Notes: a model not told the origin generated them from the sequence alone. A stretch of DNA of 64,000 nucleotides from Longimicrobiales bacterium (GCA_028279425.1 JANQNV010000184.1:1-64000); one strand, 5' to 3'. Shown: positions 17,763-28,429, counted from the first letter of the stretch. A program made the numbers and translations.

Positions 17763-18379
17763 GAGCCCGGCTCCTCATCGTCGTGGCGGGTCTTCCACCA
17801 CCAGTACGCCAGGCCGGAGACCACGACGACGGCGATCACGAGCAGAGTGCGATTGGCGCTCCCGAGGAGCTCCTCCACGCGTTCGAGGTTCTGGCCCGCG
17901 GTGAGGCCGAGCCACACCAGACCTCCGTACCAGATCCCCGACGCCACCGCGACGGGGGCCGCCGTCCGCCAGAATCCCTGATGCGAAATGCCGGCGAAGG
18001 CCGGCACCACCGCTCTCAGCCCCGGCAGGAACCGGGCGAAGAAGACGGCGCTGGTGCCGAAGCGCCCATAGAACCGCTCGATGCGCCGCAACTGTCCCGG
18101 GCGCAACACCCAGCGACCCGCACCGAGCTCGAAAAACGACCGACCGTAGCGGTGCCCCATCTGGTAGACGACGAGGGCGCCGGCCACGTTGGCGGCCCAC
18201 GTCAGGAAGCCGGCGTAGAGAGGGTCGACGACCTGCCGGGAGGCGAGGAGGCCCGCCACGACCACGAAGGTATCCGCCGGAATCGGGGGTACGAGGTTTT
18301 CGATCGCGGCGCCGAGGGCGAGGAGGGTGTAGACGGCCCACCCCGGCAGTCCAGCCAGCAGGTCGAGGGCCTCTACCAT
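17759..18379 (-). CDS. DedA family membrane protein
   Basis: ENLVPPIPADTFVVVAGLLASR, GRSFFELGAGRWVLRPGQLRRIERFYGRFGTSAVFFARFLPGLRAVVPAFAGIS; 4 bp overlap with xerD. Confidence 0.92.
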   Translation of the reverse strand: MVEALDLLAGLPGWAVYTLLALGAAIENLVPPIPADTFVVVAGLLASRQVVDPLYAGFLTWAANVAGALVVYQMGHRYGRSFFELGAGRWVLRPGQLRRIERFYGRFGTSAVFFARFLPGLRAVVPAFAGISHQGFWRTAAPVAVASGIWYGGLVWLGLTAGQNLERVEELLGSANRTLLVIAVVVVSGLAYWWWKTRHDDEEPGS

Positions 18380-18400
18380 CGTTCGCTCGCCGCCTGCGCG

Positions 18401-18874
18401 CTACATCCGATCGATCAGAGCCACGGCATGCACGGCGAGCCCCTCGCCGGCCCCGATCCAGCCGAGCTTCTCGTTCGTCTTGCCCTTCACCGAAACGAAG
18501 TCGGGTCCAACGCGGAGAACCGTGCCCAGCCGTTCCCGCATCGCATCGACCCACGGTCCGATGCGCGGTGTCTCACAAACGACAGTGACATCGACGTTGA
18601 CGACCTGATAGTTGTCGCGCTCGAGAATGTCCACCGCCGTTCGGAGCAGCTCGATCGAGTCGGCTCCCTTCCAGCGATCCTCACTCGGCGGAAAGTGGGA
18701 ACCGATGTTACCGGCCGACGCCGCCCCGAGCAATGCGTCGGTGACGGCGTGGCACACGGCGTCGCCGTCGGAGTGACCGGCGAGACCCGCGTGGTCGGGT
18801 ATCGTCACCCCGCCCAGGATGAGCGGTCTGGACGAATCGAACCGATGGGAGTCGTAGCCCGTCCCGATCCGCAC
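18401..18874 (-). CDS. ispF: 2-C-methyl-D-erythritol 2,4-cyclodiphosphate synthase
   Basis: VRIGTGYDSHRF, LAGHSDGDAVCHAVTDALLGAASAGNIGSHFPPSEDRWKGADS, KGKTNEKLGWIGAGEGLAVHAVALI; GTG start at 18874 inferred. Confidence 0.95.
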   Translation of the reverse strand: MRIGTGYDSHRFDSSRPLILGGVTIPDHAGLAGHSDGDAVCHAVTDALLGAASAGNIGSHFPPSEDRWKGADSIELLRTAVDILERDNYQVVNVDVTVVCETPRIGPWVDAMRERLGTVLRVGPDFVSVKGKTNEKLGWIGAGEGLAVHAVALIDRM

Positions 18875-18875
18875 C

Positions 18876-20159
18876 TCAGGCCCCGTCCCACCTCCGGAGC
18901 GCGAGACACACGTTGTGCCCCCCGAACCCGAAGGAGTTGCTGAGGGCGAGGGCCACGGGGCGCTCGACCACGCCGCCGTGCGCATAGTCGAGATCGCAGG
19001 TGGGATCGGGTGTGGTGAAGTTGATCGTCGGAGGAATCCGCTCCTCCTTCATCACCATCGCGCACGCCACGGCCTCGACTGCGCCGGATGCGCCGAGAAG
19101 GTGGCCGGTCATCGACTTGGTCGAGCCGACGACGATCTCGTGCGCCCGAGCTCCGAGAACCGCCTTGATCGCGATGGTCTCGTGCTCGTCGTTCACCGGC
19201 GTCGACGTCCCGTGCGCATTCACGTAGTCGACCGCAGACGGATCGACCTCAGCGTCCTGCAGCGCCAGTCGCATCGCCTCCTGAGCCCCCACGTGCTCCG
19301 GAGGTGGAGAGGTGATGTGATATGCGTCGCCGGTAGCACCATAGCCGACCACCTCGCCGTGGATCGTGGCTCCGCGGGCCAGGGCGTGCCCGAGGTCTTC
19401 GAGCACCAGTGCACCCGCTCCTTCCCCGATCACGAAGCCGTCCCGTGTGGCGTCGAACGGTCGACTCGCGGTCTCCGGCTCGTCGTTGCGGGTGGTCATC
19501 GCCTTCATGGCCGCAAACCCCGCCACGCACATCTGCGTGATGGTCGACTCTGCCCCGCCCGCCAGCATCATGTCGGCGTCTCCGCGCGCGATTGCTCGGA
19601 ACGCATCGCCGATCGCGTGCGCGGACGATGCACACGCGGACACCGTGGCGTAGTTGGGACCCTTCGCGCCGAACCGGATGCTGATCAGTCCGGCGGCGAT
19701 GTCGGGGATGAACATGGGAATGAAGAAGGGACTCACCCGTCGGGGGCCCCGCTCCAGCATCGTGCGGTGCTGCTGTTCGAAGGTGTTGATCCCCCCGATG
19801 CCACTCCCGAATACGACCCCGAAGCGGGCCGGGTCGACCACGTCGCCCGGCCCGTCGGGGAGCCCTGCTGATGCCATGGCTTCGGCCGACGCGACCAGTC
19901 CGAACTGCGCGAACCGGTCGTAGCGTCGCATTTCCTTGGCGTCGATCACATGCGACGGATCGAAGTCCTTCACCTCGCATGCGACCTTGGTCGGAAGGTC
20001 TTCCGCAGGCTCGAACTGGCGGATGGGGCCCCCGCCGCTCGTGCCCGCCAACATGGCGGCCCACATGGCCGGCACGTCGTTCCCCACCGGGGTGACCGCG
20101 CCGAGTCCCGTGATCACGACGCGGCGCTCGGTGGCCGCGGATCCAGTCCTTCCCGTCAT
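18876..20159 (-). CDS. fabF: Beta-ketoacyl-ACP synthase II
   Basis: RRVVITGLGAVTPVGNDVP, VSACASSAHAIGDAFRAI, NAHGTSTPVNDEHE, KSMTGHLLGASGAVEA. Confidence 0.97.
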   Translation of the reverse strand: MTGRTGSAATERRVVITGLGAVTPVGNDVPAMWAAMLAGTSGGGPIRQFEPAEDLPTKVACEVKDFDPSHVIDAKEMRRYDRFAQFGLVASAEAMASAGLPDGPGDVVDPARFGVVFGSGIGGINTFEQQHRTMLERGPRRVSPFFIPMFIPDIAAGLISIRFGAKGPNYATVSACASSAHAIGDAFRAIARGDADMMLAGGAESTITQMCVAGFAAMKAMTTRNDEPETASRPFDATRDGFVIGEGAGALVLEDLGHALARGATIHGEVVGYGATGDAYHITSPPPEHVGAQEAMRLALQDAEVDPSAVDYVNAHGTSTPVNDEHETIAIKAVLGARAHEIVVGSTKSMTGHLLGASGAVEAVACAMVMKEERIPPTINFTTPDPTCDLDYAHGGVVERPVALALSNSFGFGGHNVCLALRRWDGA

Positions 20160-20177
20160 GCGTGACCTTCCGGGGGT

Positions 20178-20423
20178 TCAGGTAGCGTCAGCGGCGCGCT
20201 TGTTCATGTAGCTGATCGCGTCGCCCACGGTGCGCAGCGTCTCGGCATCCTCGTCCGGGATGTCGAACCCGAACTCCTCTTCGAAGGCCATCACGAGTTC
20301 GACGGTGTCCAGCGAATCGGCACCGAGATCCTCCACGAACGATGCGTCGTCCGTCACCTTCTCGGGCTCGACACCCAGCTCGTTGATGATGATCTCGCGG
20401 ACTTTGCTTTCGGCGTCGGACAT
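20178..20423 (-). CDS. acpP: Acyl carrier protein
   Basis: [52 protein letters not shown]. Confidence 0.98.
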   Translation of the reverse strand: MSDAESKVREIIINELGVEPEKVTDDASFVEDLGADSLDTVELVMAFEEEFGFDIPDEDAETLRTVGDAISYMNKRAADAT

Positions 20424-20454
20424 CCCTTTCTCCTCTTGAGTTGCGTGGTCGGAA

Positions 20455-21201
20455 TCACATGACCATCCCGCCGTCGACGGCGAGAACCTGGCCGGTAATG
20501 TAGCGTGCCGAGGGTCCTGCGAGAAATCGCACGACTCCGGCGATATCTTCGGGCTCTCCGAGGCGTCCCATCGGGATGCTGGCCTGGAGAGAATCCGTAG
20601 CTCCGTCACCGAGATCAGCGGTCATATCGGTGCGGATGTAACCCGGTGCGATGGCATTGCACCGGATCCCTCTCGAGGCCAGTTCGCGGGCCACCGATTT
20701 CGTGAACCCGACCAGCCCCGCCTTGGAGGCGGCATAGTTGGCTTGTCCTGCATTCCCCATCAAGCCGACCACCGAAGTGATGTTGATGACGACCCCGGAG
20801 CGGGCCTTCATCATGCCTTTCGTGACCGCCTTCACCGTGTTGTATGCGCCCTTCAGGTTGACCGACATCACGGCGTCCCAGTCGTCTTCCTTCATGCGGA
20901 GGAGAAGGTTGTCGCGCGTGATGCCCGCGTTGTTGACGAGCAGCGACACGGGACCGGCCTCATCGGCGATGCGGCGCACCACATCGACGACGGCCTGGGC
21001 GTCCGACACGTCGCACGCCATGCCGAGGTGGCCCTCTCCCGGAAGAGCCCCGGCGACCTCGGCGGCCGCATCGCCGTTGCGCGCGACCACCACCACAGTC
21101 GCCCCGGCCTCGGCGAGCGACCGCGCGATGGCGCGGCCGATTCCGCGCGAACCACCCGTGACCAGCGCCACCTCGCCCGACAGCTCGCCTACGTCACTCA
21201 T
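20455..21201 (-). CDS. fabG: 3-oxoacyl-ACP reductase
   Basis: [65 protein letters not shown]. Confidence 0.97.
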   Translation of the reverse strand: MSDVGELSGEVALVTGGSRGIGRAIARSLAEAGATVVVVARNGDAAAEVAGALPGEGHLGMACDVSDAQAVVDVVRRIADEAGPVSLLVNNAGITRDNLLLRMKEDDWDAVMSVNLKGAYNTVKAVTKGMMKARSGVVINITSVVGLMGNAGQANYAASKAGLVGFTKSVARELASRGIRCNAIAPGYIRTDMTADLGDGATDSLQASIPMGRLGEPEDIAGVVRFLAGPSARYITGQVLAVDGGMVM

Positions 21202-22121
21202 GCCACCATCTCCAATCCCTGGATCTGCTCGACCGTGCCGACGCTGGTGCAGGGAACGCCTCGGGCGTTCCGCCGATGGAGGCCCCGAAGCACGTTGCCG
21301 GGCCCGATCTCGAGGAACGTGTCGGCCCCGGCGTCGATCATGGTCCGCACGCACTCCGACCAACGAACGGCGGCGGTCACCTGCTCGACGAGGAGGTCGC
21401 GGGCATCGAGGCCCCGCACCACCGGACGGGCCGTGACGTTGGAGATCACGGGAACCGCGGGGTCTGCGAACGTCAGGTCGGCGAGGAAGTCGGCCAATCC
21501 GAGGGCCGCCCCCTCCATGAGGGGGGAGTGGAATGCACCCGAGACCGGCAACCGCACGACCCGCATGGCCTCGGCCTCCTCTGCCCTGCGCATCCCCTCC
21601 ACGACACCGGCTTCGTCACCCGAGATGACGATCTGGCCCGGTGAGTTGAAGTTGGCGGGCACGCAGACCCCCGATTCGACCGCATCGCAGACGGCGCGCA
21701 CCACCTCGTCGTCGAGGCCGAGAACCGCTGCCATGGTGCCCGGTCTGGCGTCTCCCGCCTCCGACATCAGCTCTCCGCGCCGTCGTACCGCCCGGATCGC
21801 GGCCTCGAACGTCAGGGTGCCGGCCGCGACGTGAGCCGTGAACTCCCCGAGCGAGTGACCGGCCACCGTCGCGACCGTGCCGATCTCGGCTTCGATCGTG
21901 CGCAGAACGGCGATGGAGTGCAGCAGGAGGGCCGGCTGCGCGTTGCGGGTATCGGTGAGGGTCTCTTCAGGACCGTCGAACATGATGGTCGAGAGCGACA
22001 CTCCGAGCGCGTCGTCGGCCTCTTCGAACAAGGCCCGGGCACCGTCGAACGTGTCGTAGAGATCGCGGCCCATACCCACGAACTGCGAGCCCTGCCCCGG
22101 AAAGAGGAGAGAGAGAGTCAC
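21198..22121 (-). CDS. fabD: Malonyl-CoA-ACP transacylase
   Basis: LSLLFPGQGSQFVGMGRDLYD, AGHSLGEFTAHVAAGTL, GAFHSPLM; GTG start at 22121 inferred. Confidence 0.94.
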   Translation of the reverse strand: MTLSLLFPGQGSQFVGMGRDLYDTFDGARALFEEADDALGVSLSTIMFDGPEETLTDTRNAQPALLLHSIAVLRTIEAEIGTVATVAGHSLGEFTAHVAAGTLTFEAAIRAVRRRGELMSEAGDARPGTMAAVLGLDDEVVRAVCDAVESGVCVPANFNSPGQIVISGDEAGVVEGMRRAEEAEAMRVVRLPVSGAFHSPLMEGAALGLADFLADLTFADPAVPVISNVTARPVVRGLDARDLLVEQVTAAVRWSECVRTMIDAGADTFLEIGPGNVLRGLHRRNARGVPCTSVGTVEQIQGLEMVA

Positions 22122-22161
22122 GAGTGATTCCAGCGTATGGTGGAGGGAGGAGGCGAACCGC

Positions 22162-23151
22162 TCAGGTACGCCACACCATGGCACCCCAGGTGAGTCCTGC
22201 ACCGAAGGTTGCCGTGAGCACGTGCATTCCGGGTTCGACGATGCCCTGCTCGAGCGCCTCGTCGAGCGCCACCGGAATCGAGGCCGAGCTCATGTTGCCG
22301 TAGCGGTCGACGTTCACGAAGACGCGGTCCATGGGGATGCCCGCGTACTTCGCCGTCGCCTCGATGATGCGGATGTTGGCCTGGTGCGGAATCATGAGAT
22401 CGATCTCGTCGCCCGTCAGGCCCGCCTCTGCCAACGCGTGTTCACACGCTTCGGCCATCGAACGCACGGCGTTCTTGAAGATCTCGCGGCCCGACATCTT
22501 CATGAGATGTTCGCCCTGCTCGACAACGGCCTCACTCATGGGCATCCGAACCCCACCCGCGCGGCGGTACAGCAGCTCCGCCAACGTGCCGTCGGATCGG
22601 TGATACGACGACAGGATCCCACGCGAACCGTCGCTCGGGCGCACCACGGCCGCCCCGGATCCGTCGCCGAACAAGACACAGGTGGCGCGATCGGTCCAGT
22701 CGAGAATGTTGCTCATCTTCTCGGTGGCCACGACGAGGGCCGTGTCGCCACGACCGGCGGCCAGATACCCCTCGGCGACGGACAGCCCGTACAACCAACC
22801 CGAGCAGGCGGCCGAGACGTCGAACGCAAGGGCGTTGTCGCACCCGAGGAGCGCCTGCACGTCGCAGGCCGTGGACGGCAGGAGGCGATCGGGAGTGGCT
22901 GTGGAGACGACCACAATATCGACGTCGGCCGCCTCCAACTGGGCACGCTCGAGCGCCTGCGCGGCGGCGGCCCGACCCATCTCGGCAGCCAGCAGATCGG
23001 GCGGTCCAACGCGACGCTCACGGATCCCGGTGCGCGTGCGGATCCATTCGTCGTTGGTTTCGACGATCTCGGCGAGATCGTCGTTGGTCATGACGCGAGA
23101 GGGGAGGAAACGCCCGGTCGATGTGATCTCGACGATCGGGGTTGCGGTCAT
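22162..23151 (-). CDS. fabH: Beta-ketoacyl-ACP synthase III
   Basis: STGRFLPSRVMTNDDLAEIVETNDEWIRTRTGIRERR, DVSAACSGWLYGL, IPHQANIRIIEATAKY, GNMSSASIPVALDEA. Confidence 0.97.
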   Translation of the reverse strand: MTATPIVEITSTGRFLPSRVMTNDDLAEIVETNDEWIRTRTGIRERRVGPPDLLAAEMGRAAAAQALERAQLEAADVDIVVVSTATPDRLLPSTACDVQALLGCDNALAFDVSAACSGWLYGLSVAEGYLAAGRGDTALVVATEKMSNILDWTDRATCVLFGDGSGAAVVRPSDGSRGILSSYHRSDGTLAELLYRRAGGVRMPMSEAVVEQGEHLMKMSGREIFKNAVRSMAEACEHALAEAGLTGDEIDLMIPHQANIRIIEATAKYAGIPMDRVFVNVDRYGNMSSASIPVALDEALEQGIVEPGMHVLTATFGAGLTWGAMVWRT

Positions 23152-23172
23152 GGGTTCTCCGAAGAACGGGCT

Positions 23173-24147
23173 TTATGCGTCGAGTTCAGCGGCCATGTCG
23201 GCGACCATATCGCTTCGCACGGCCTGTGCGGCGACCCGGATCGCATTGCGAATCGCCTTCGGGGGTGAGCCGCCGTGGCAGATGATCGTAACACCGTTGA
23301 CCCCGAGGAGGGGGGCCCCGCCGTACTCGGAATAGTCGAGGAGGCGGGTCACGGAGTCGAGAGGCGGCGAATCGACCGTGTCGGCGAGCTCGTCGCGCAC
23401 CAACCCGAGGATGAACTGTGCGACGGATTCGTAGAACTTGAGGAGCACGTTACCCACGAAGCCATCCGCCACGAGCACGTCGCACGGTCCTTCCAGGACG
23501 TCGCGACCTTCGATGTTGCCCACGAAGTGCAGTCCTTCGTCTTCCTGGAGCAGGCTGAAGGTCTCCTGGGCCCGCTCGTCGCCCTTGGTCGGCTCTTCTC
23601 CGATGTTGAGCAGGCCGATGCGCGGGGACTCGACCCCGAGTACGTCGGCCATGTACACCCGCCCCAGATGGGCGAACTGAACCAACTGTCGGGGCTTGCA
23701 ATCGACGTTGGTGCCCGCGTCGAGGAGCAGCGTCGGGGATCGCCGGGTCGGGAAGAACGTCCCGACCGATGGACGTTCGACCCCGGGAAGCGGCCGCAAG
23801 ACGAACAAGGAGGCCGCCATGACCGCTCCCGTCGATCCCGCGCTCACGAAGGCATCGACGTCGCCCGCCTTGTGCAACTTCAGCCCGACCACGATCGAAG
23901 AGTCGGGCTTCTTGCGAAGCACGCTGGCCGGGGGATCGTCGGCGCTGACCCGCTGAGTCGCGGGGTGGATGGTCAAACGCGGCGTGTCGCTCGCCCCGTG
24001 CCGCTCGAGTTCTTCCCGGATTCGGTCGGGGTCGCCGACCAGAACGAGCTCGATGTCGTCTTCGAGTTCGTTCAACGCACGGAGGGCGCCCTCCACCTCG
24101 ACGGCGGGGGCGGCATCCGTGCCCATGGCATCGAGGGCGATGCGCAC
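23173..24147 (-). CDS. plsX: Phosphate acyltransferase PlsX
   Basis: MRIALDAMGTDAAPAVEVEGALRA, FVSAGSTGAVMAASLFVL, LLDAGTNVDCKPRQLVQFA, GLLNIGEEPTKGDE. Confidence 0.96.
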   Translation of the reverse strand: MRIALDAMGTDAAPAVEVEGALRALNELEDDIELVLVGDPDRIREELERHGASDTPRLTIHPATQRVSADDPPASVLRKKPDSSIVVGLKLHKAGDVDAFVSAGSTGAVMAASLFVLRPLPGVERPSVGTFFPTRRSPTLLLDAGTNVDCKPRQLVQFAHLGRVYMADVLGVESPRIGLLNIGEEPTKGDERAQETFSLLQEDEGLHFVGNIEGRDVLEGPCDVLVADGFVGNVLLKFYESVAQFILGLVRDELADTVDSPPLDSVTRLLDYSEYGGAPLLGVNGVTIICHGGSPPKAIRNAIRVAAQAVRSDMVADMAAELDA

Positions 24148-24160
24148 GGGTACGCCGCCG

Positions 24161-24343
24161 TCAGAGAACGTCGACTTCGATCACCGACTCACCACGGTAC
24201 CACCCGCAGCTCGGGCAGACCCGGTGGGGCTGCTTGGGGTCGCCGCAACGGGGGCACGTGTTGGTCGTGGGCGTCTCCGCCTTGTAGTGCGTACGCCGCT
24301 TCCGCTTCCGCTGTTTGCTGGTCCGCTTCTTCGGGACAGCCAT
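24161..24343 (-). CDS. rpmF: 50S ribosomal protein L32
   Basis: [51 protein letters not shown]. Confidence 0.97.
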   Translation of the reverse strand: MAVPKKRTSKQRKRKRRTHYKAETPTTNTCPRCGDPKQPHRVCPSCGWYRGESVIEVDVL

Positions 24344-24349
24344 GTCGCC

Positions 24350-24868
24350 TCACTCGGTCTTGAGCGCCCGGAGCGCATCCCATCGGGGATCCGGCTCATC
24401 CGAGCTGCAATCACACGTCATTTCGTTCAGGTTCACGCCGCACGACGGGCAGAGACCTTCACACTCCGCTCGACACACGATCCAACGATCCAACTCGAGG
24501 ATCAGCTCCTCGCGCAGAACGGGCCCGAGATCGAGGTCCACGGCGTCGGCCGCGACCACGCGAACCCCGCCGTCGTCCTCCTGCTCCTCCCGGGGCTCGC
24601 CGAAGACCCAGATGAACTCCAGGTCGATCGGCCGCTGGACCGTCTCCGCACATCGGCGACACTCCGCGAGCCGCCGGCCGGCAACCTCCACCCGGACGAC
24701 GAATTCCCCCGTTCCCGCAACGCTCGCCTGCACCGCCACTTCGACGCCCCCGTCGAACCGCAACCCGCTGTCGTTCCAAAGGGGGTCATCGCGCGAAACG
24801 GTGGCCTCGATCGACAGCGCGCCGTCTCGCTCGAGGCGCGGCAGGTCGAGCGTAAGCATAGCTGGCAA
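24350..24868 (-). CDS. YceD/DUF177 family protein
   Basis: CRRCAETVQRPIDLEFIWVF, ECEGLCPSCGVNLNEMTCDCSSDEPDPRWDALRAL; immediately upstream of rpmF. Confidence 0.88.
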   Translation of the reverse strand: MPAMLTLDLPRLERDGALSIEATVSRDDPLWNDSGLRFDGGVEVAVQASVAGTGEFVVRVEVAGRRLAECRRCAETVQRPIDLEFIWVFGEPREEQEDDGGVRVVAADAVDLDLGPVLREELILELDRWIVCRAECEGLCPSCGVNLNEMTCDCSSDEPDPRWDALRALKTE

Positions 24869-24870
24869 AG

Positions 24871-26091
24871 CTACCCACGGTCACCAACAGGGTCAACGGT
24901 TGCCAGGCGCTCCGTTTCGAGGGCAATGACGAGCTCTTCCCCCGCCCGAACCACCCCGAGAGCAACGGCCCCGGCGTGGAAGAATCCCTCGGCGCCCCCG
25001 ACGAGTTCACGGTTGGCCGACTCGTCGATGTCGATCCCGAAGAAGCCCAGGCCTTCCAGACATCGCGACCGGATGCTGGCGGCGTTTTGGCCGATCCCTC
25101 CCGTGAAACCCACGACGTCGATCCCACCCAGCACCGCTGCGAACGCGCCGATGTACTTCTTGACCCGATACGCGTAGACGTCGAGCGCCAGCGTGACCCG
25201 ATCCGACCCGACCTCCTCTTCTTCCAGCAGGTCGCGCATGTCGGACGACACGCCGCTCAGCCCCTGCAGCCCCGAGTGCTTGTTGAGCAGCGCCGTCGCC
25301 TCGGCGACCCCCAACTCCTCTCGGCCCATCACGTGCAACACGACAGCGGGATCCAGATCGCCCGACCGGGTGCCCATCACGAGCCCCTCGAGCGGGGTGA
25401 ACCCCATCGAGGTGTCGACCGAGCGGCCGTCCTTCACGGCGCAGGCGGATGCGCCATTCCCGAGGTGGATCGAAAGCACCCGCAGATCGTCGAGCGGCCG
25501 ATCGAGCATCTCGGCGACCCGCCGCGCAACGTACTGGTGGCTGGTGCCGTGAAACCCGTAGCGACGGATCCGATATCGCCGATACAGCACGTACGGGAGC
25601 GCATAATGGTAGGCGTGCGGCGGCATCCGGGCGTGGAAGGCCGTATCGAAGACCGCCACGTGCGGGACATCGGGCAATCGCTCTCGCGCAGCCGTGATGC
25701 CCGCGAGGTTGTGCGGATTGTGCAGAGGGGCCATCGCGATGAGGTCGCGGATGCGGTCGACGACCTCTCCATCGATCCGCGCCGCCCCCTCGAAGTCCTC
25801 CCCACCGTGCACGACCCGGTGTCCGACGGCCCCGATCTCGTCCATCGAGCCCACGGCTCCCCCGGATTCGTCGACCACGAGGTCGAGGATGGCCCGGATC
25901 GCATCGCGGTGGTCCAGGATGGGTGCCGACGATCGGATTCTCTCCCCGTCGGACATGCGTTCCTGGGTGAGCAGCGCTCCTCCCGCCCCGATGCGCTCCA
26001 CGACCCCCACCACGAGCGGTTGGTCGGTCATGGTGTCGATCAGCTGATACTTGACCGACGAGGAGCCGGAGTTGAGGACGAGAACCTTCAC
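24871..26091 (-). CDS. ackA: Acetate kinase
   Basis: MKVLVLNSGSSSVKYQLID, GHRVVHGGEDF, FDTAFHARMP, HLGNGASACAVKDGRSVDTSMGFTPLEGLVMGTRSGDLDP. Confidence 0.97.
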   Translation of the reverse strand: MKVLVLNSGSSSVKYQLIDTMTDQPLVVGVVERIGAGGALLTQERMSDGERIRSSAPILDHRDAIRAILDLVVDESGGAVGSMDEIGAVGHRVVHGGEDFEGAARIDGEVVDRIRDLIAMAPLHNPHNLAGITAARERLPDVPHVAVFDTAFHARMPPHAYHYALPYVLYRRYRIRRYGFHGTSHQYVARRVAEMLDRPLDDLRVLSIHLGNGASACAVKDGRSVDTSMGFTPLEGLVMGTRSGDLDPAVVLHVMGREELGVAEATALLNKHSGLQGLSGVSSDMRDLLEEEEVGSDRVTLALDVYAYRVKKYIGAFAAVLGGIDVVGFTGGIGQNAASIRSRCLEGLGFFGIDIDESANRELVGGAEGFFHAGAVALGVVRAGEELVIALETERLATVDPVGDRG

Positions 26092-27026
26092 GACGCGCCG
26101 TCGGTGGAACCGAGCACCGCGAGATCGGGTCGGGCGAGGTCGAGCTCGTGATCGTTCAGTCGATTCCCGGCCTCATCGTAACGATAGAACCCGCGTCCCG
26201 ACTTCTCTCCGTACCACCCCCGCGTCACCATCTGCCGAAGCAGCGGACAGGGACGATACTGGGGCAGCCCAAGCTCCTCCCAGAGCGACTGGAGGGCCCG
26301 AACGACCGAGTCCAATCCCATTTCGTCGCCGAGCGCGAACGGACCGTGGGTCCAGCCGAATCGCAGCTTCATCGCGCGGTCGATCGAGTCTCGCGTGCCC
26401 ACCCCCTCCATCAACGCATGCACGGCTTCGTTGATGAGGGCGAGCGTCAGGCGGGTGGTCACGTATCCCGGATACTCCGATACCTCGATCACCTCCTTCC
26501 CCAGCAGGCTCGCGATGCCACGGGCCTGCTCGAGGGCCCGATCTCCGGTCTCGCGCCCGCGTACGAGTTCGACCGCCGCCACCCGGGTCACCGGGTGAAG
26601 GAAGTGCAGTCCCACGAAGAAGGGCCTTCGTCGCGGAGCCAGCACCTCCGACAGCCCGCTGACCGACAGCGTCGACGTATTCGTGAGGAAGAGGGTATTC
26701 GCCATGCACACTCGATCCAGGAGGCGGAGGAGCGCCTCCTTGTCGCGGCGGTTCTCCTGGATGGCCTCGATGACGATCGGGAGCGACTGCACGGCATCGA
26801 TCGACACCCGACCCTTCACGCGTGCGAGGACCGCGTCCCGTTCGGCCTCCGTGATGGCCCACCGCCCGATGTCGCGATCCATCCCCTCCTTGAGGTTCTC
26901 GATCGCCACGGCCAGTCGCTGGTCGGACTTCTCCAGCAGCGTCACGTCGACCCCGGCCTGCGCCAGCACGCGGGCGATCCCCCGCCCCGCCGTCCCTCCG
27001 CCTACGATCCCGACCTGTTCCACCAC
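26088..27026 (-). CDS. 3-hydroxyacyl-CoA (3-hydroxybutyryl-CoA) dehydrogenase
   Basis: VGIVGGGTAGRGIARVLAQAGVDVTLLEKS, GLHFLHPVTRVAAVELVRG, PGYVTTRLTLALINEAV. Confidence 0.9.
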   Translation of the reverse strand: MVEQVGIVGGGTAGRGIARVLAQAGVDVTLLEKSDQRLAVAIENLKEGMDRDIGRWAITEAERDAVLARVKGRVSIDAVQSLPIVIEAIQENRRDKEALLRLLDRVCMANTLFLTNTSTLSVSGLSEVLAPRRRPFFVGLHFLHPVTRVAAVELVRGRETGDRALEQARGIASLLGKEVIEVSEYPGYVTTRLTLALINEAVHALMEGVGTRDSIDRAMKLRFGWTHGPFALGDEMGLDSVVRALQSLWEELGLPQYRPCPLLRQMVTRGWYGEKSGRGFYRYDEAGNRLNDHELDLARPDLAVLGSTDGAS

Positions 27027-27044
27027 GATCTACTCCCGGAACGA

Positions 27045-27077
27045 CCGCCGCTCGGGAGTGTGCCCCCCGAGCGGCGG
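27045..27077 (-). terminator. Stem-loop downstream of ndk
   Basis: CCGCCGCTCGGG / CCCGAGCGGCGG 12 bp perfect arms between ndk stop and hbd start. Confidence 0.6.
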
Positions 27078-27081
27078 CAGC

Positions 27082-27507
27082 TCATCCCTGAATGGCGAGC
27101 ACGTCGGACTCGGCGAAGAAGAAGGCGGCCTCGCGCGCGGCGTTGTCGTCGGAGTCCGAGGCGTGAATGGCGTTGCGTCCCTTCGACTCGGCGTACAGTC
27201 GGCGCACGGTGCCCTCCGCTGCCTCGGCCGGGTCGGTCGCCCCGATCACCTCCCGCAACTTCGGGACCGCGCCGTCGGCCTCCAGGATCATCGGCATGCA
27301 CGGCCCGGACGTCATGAACTCCACGAGCTCACCGTAGAACGGGCGCTCCCGGTGGACGGCGTAGAACTCTCCGGCCTGGGCGGCCGTGAGGCGGGTCAAC
27401 CGAAGGGCACGCACGGTGAAGCCGGCCGTCTCGAGATGGGCGAGGACCTTCCCGGCCTTTCCGGAAGCGACGGCGTCGGGCTTGATGATGGCGAGTGTAC
27501 GATTCAT
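27082..27507 (-). CDS. ndk: Nucleoside-diphosphate kinase
   Basis: [63 protein letters not shown]. Confidence 0.96.
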   Translation of the reverse strand: MNRTLAIIKPDAVASGKAGKVLAHLETAGFTVRALRLTRLTAAQAGEFYAVHRERPFYGELVEFMTSGPCMPMILEADGAVPKLREVIGATDPAEAAEGTVRRLYAESKGRNAIHASDSDDNAAREAAFFFAESDVLAIQG

Positions 27508-27544
27508 GAACGGTCTCGTATGGGGAAAACGTGTCTTCGAATGA

Positions 27545-28429
27545 TCAATCGGTCCCGTGCAGCGCACGCAGCACGGCCTGCCTCGTGAGGAACCCCACGA
27601 GCTCTCCCTCCCGAACGACCGGGAGTTCTTCGACGTCTCGGTTGACCATCATCGCCGCGGCATCCGCGAGCGCCTGGTCCTCCGACACACATAGCACCGA
27701 ACGGGTCATGACGTCGCGCGCGGTCCGCCCCTCCACGTCGAGCGGGGGCCCCCCCTCGCTAGAACGATGCCGGGGCAGCAGGTGGCGCAGGGCGTCGCCC
27801 GCGGTGATGACACCCAACACTTCGTGTTCCGAGCCCACCACCGTCACGGCGTGGAGGCCTCGTCGCACCATCAGATCGAGCACCTCCTTGGCCGGCGTAT
27901 CGGGATAGACCCGATAGGTCACCGCCGACATGGCCGAATCGACTCGGAGCCGGTCGCTCAACACGAGCTGGCCGAACCCCTCGAGCGCCAGGACCTCGTC
28001 CGGCGTCCGGCAGGCGATCAGCTGCGACGCGTGATCGCCCTCCCGCACCCACCGGCCGATCGAAGCAACCGCCTGGCCCCGAAACGCCGAGAGCTTGCCC
28101 GGCACCAGAAAGAGAAAGGCGGCACGCGCGACCCCGTCGTCGCCCGTGCCCTCGCCCGTAACCGCGAACGGCTCGTCGGTGATCGCGAGGCCCACCTGCG
28201 GATCGACGATCCCCTCCTGGACGTCGAGCACGAGCACGACGTCGTCGTGGAGCCGAACGACCTCCCCCTGGCTTCCGAAGGCGAGATCGCGCGCCCGCTT
28301 CGACCGCACGGTCGGCTCGAGTCGACCGTCGAGCATCGACGCGAGAAGCGAGGCGAGGGCCTCTTCGAGCGTGGCGACCGACGGCGGGACCCGAATGCTG
28401 TCGGCCGGGAGACGGTCGGCGAGGATCAC
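27545..28429 (-). CDS. PTS EIIA-like domain fused to a CBS-domain pair
   Basis: C-terminal CBS pair ([41 protein letters not shown] / [46 protein letters not shown]); N-terminal part resembles an EIIA type-2 fold (weak). Confidence 0.72.
   Translation of the reverse strand: MILADRLPADSIRVPPSVATLEEALASLLASMLDGRLEPTVRSKRARDLAFGSQGEVVRLHDDVVLVLDVQEGIVDPQVGLAITDEPFAVTGEGTGDDGVARAAFLFLVPGKLSAFRGQAVASIGRWVREGDHASQLIACRTPDEVLALEGFGQLVLSDRLRVDSAMSAVTYRVYPDTPAKEVLDLMVRRGLHAVTVVGSEHEVLGVITAGDALRHLLPRHRSSEGGPPLDVEGRTARDVMTRSVLCVSEDQALADAAAMMVNRDVEELPVVREGELVGFLTRQAVLRALHGTD

Noticed and set aside
15592-17778. 728 aa minus-strand ORF
   Set aside because: Low-complexity Arg/Gly/Pro translation spanning the repeat tracts and out of frame with XerD; a GC-rich shadow ORF.
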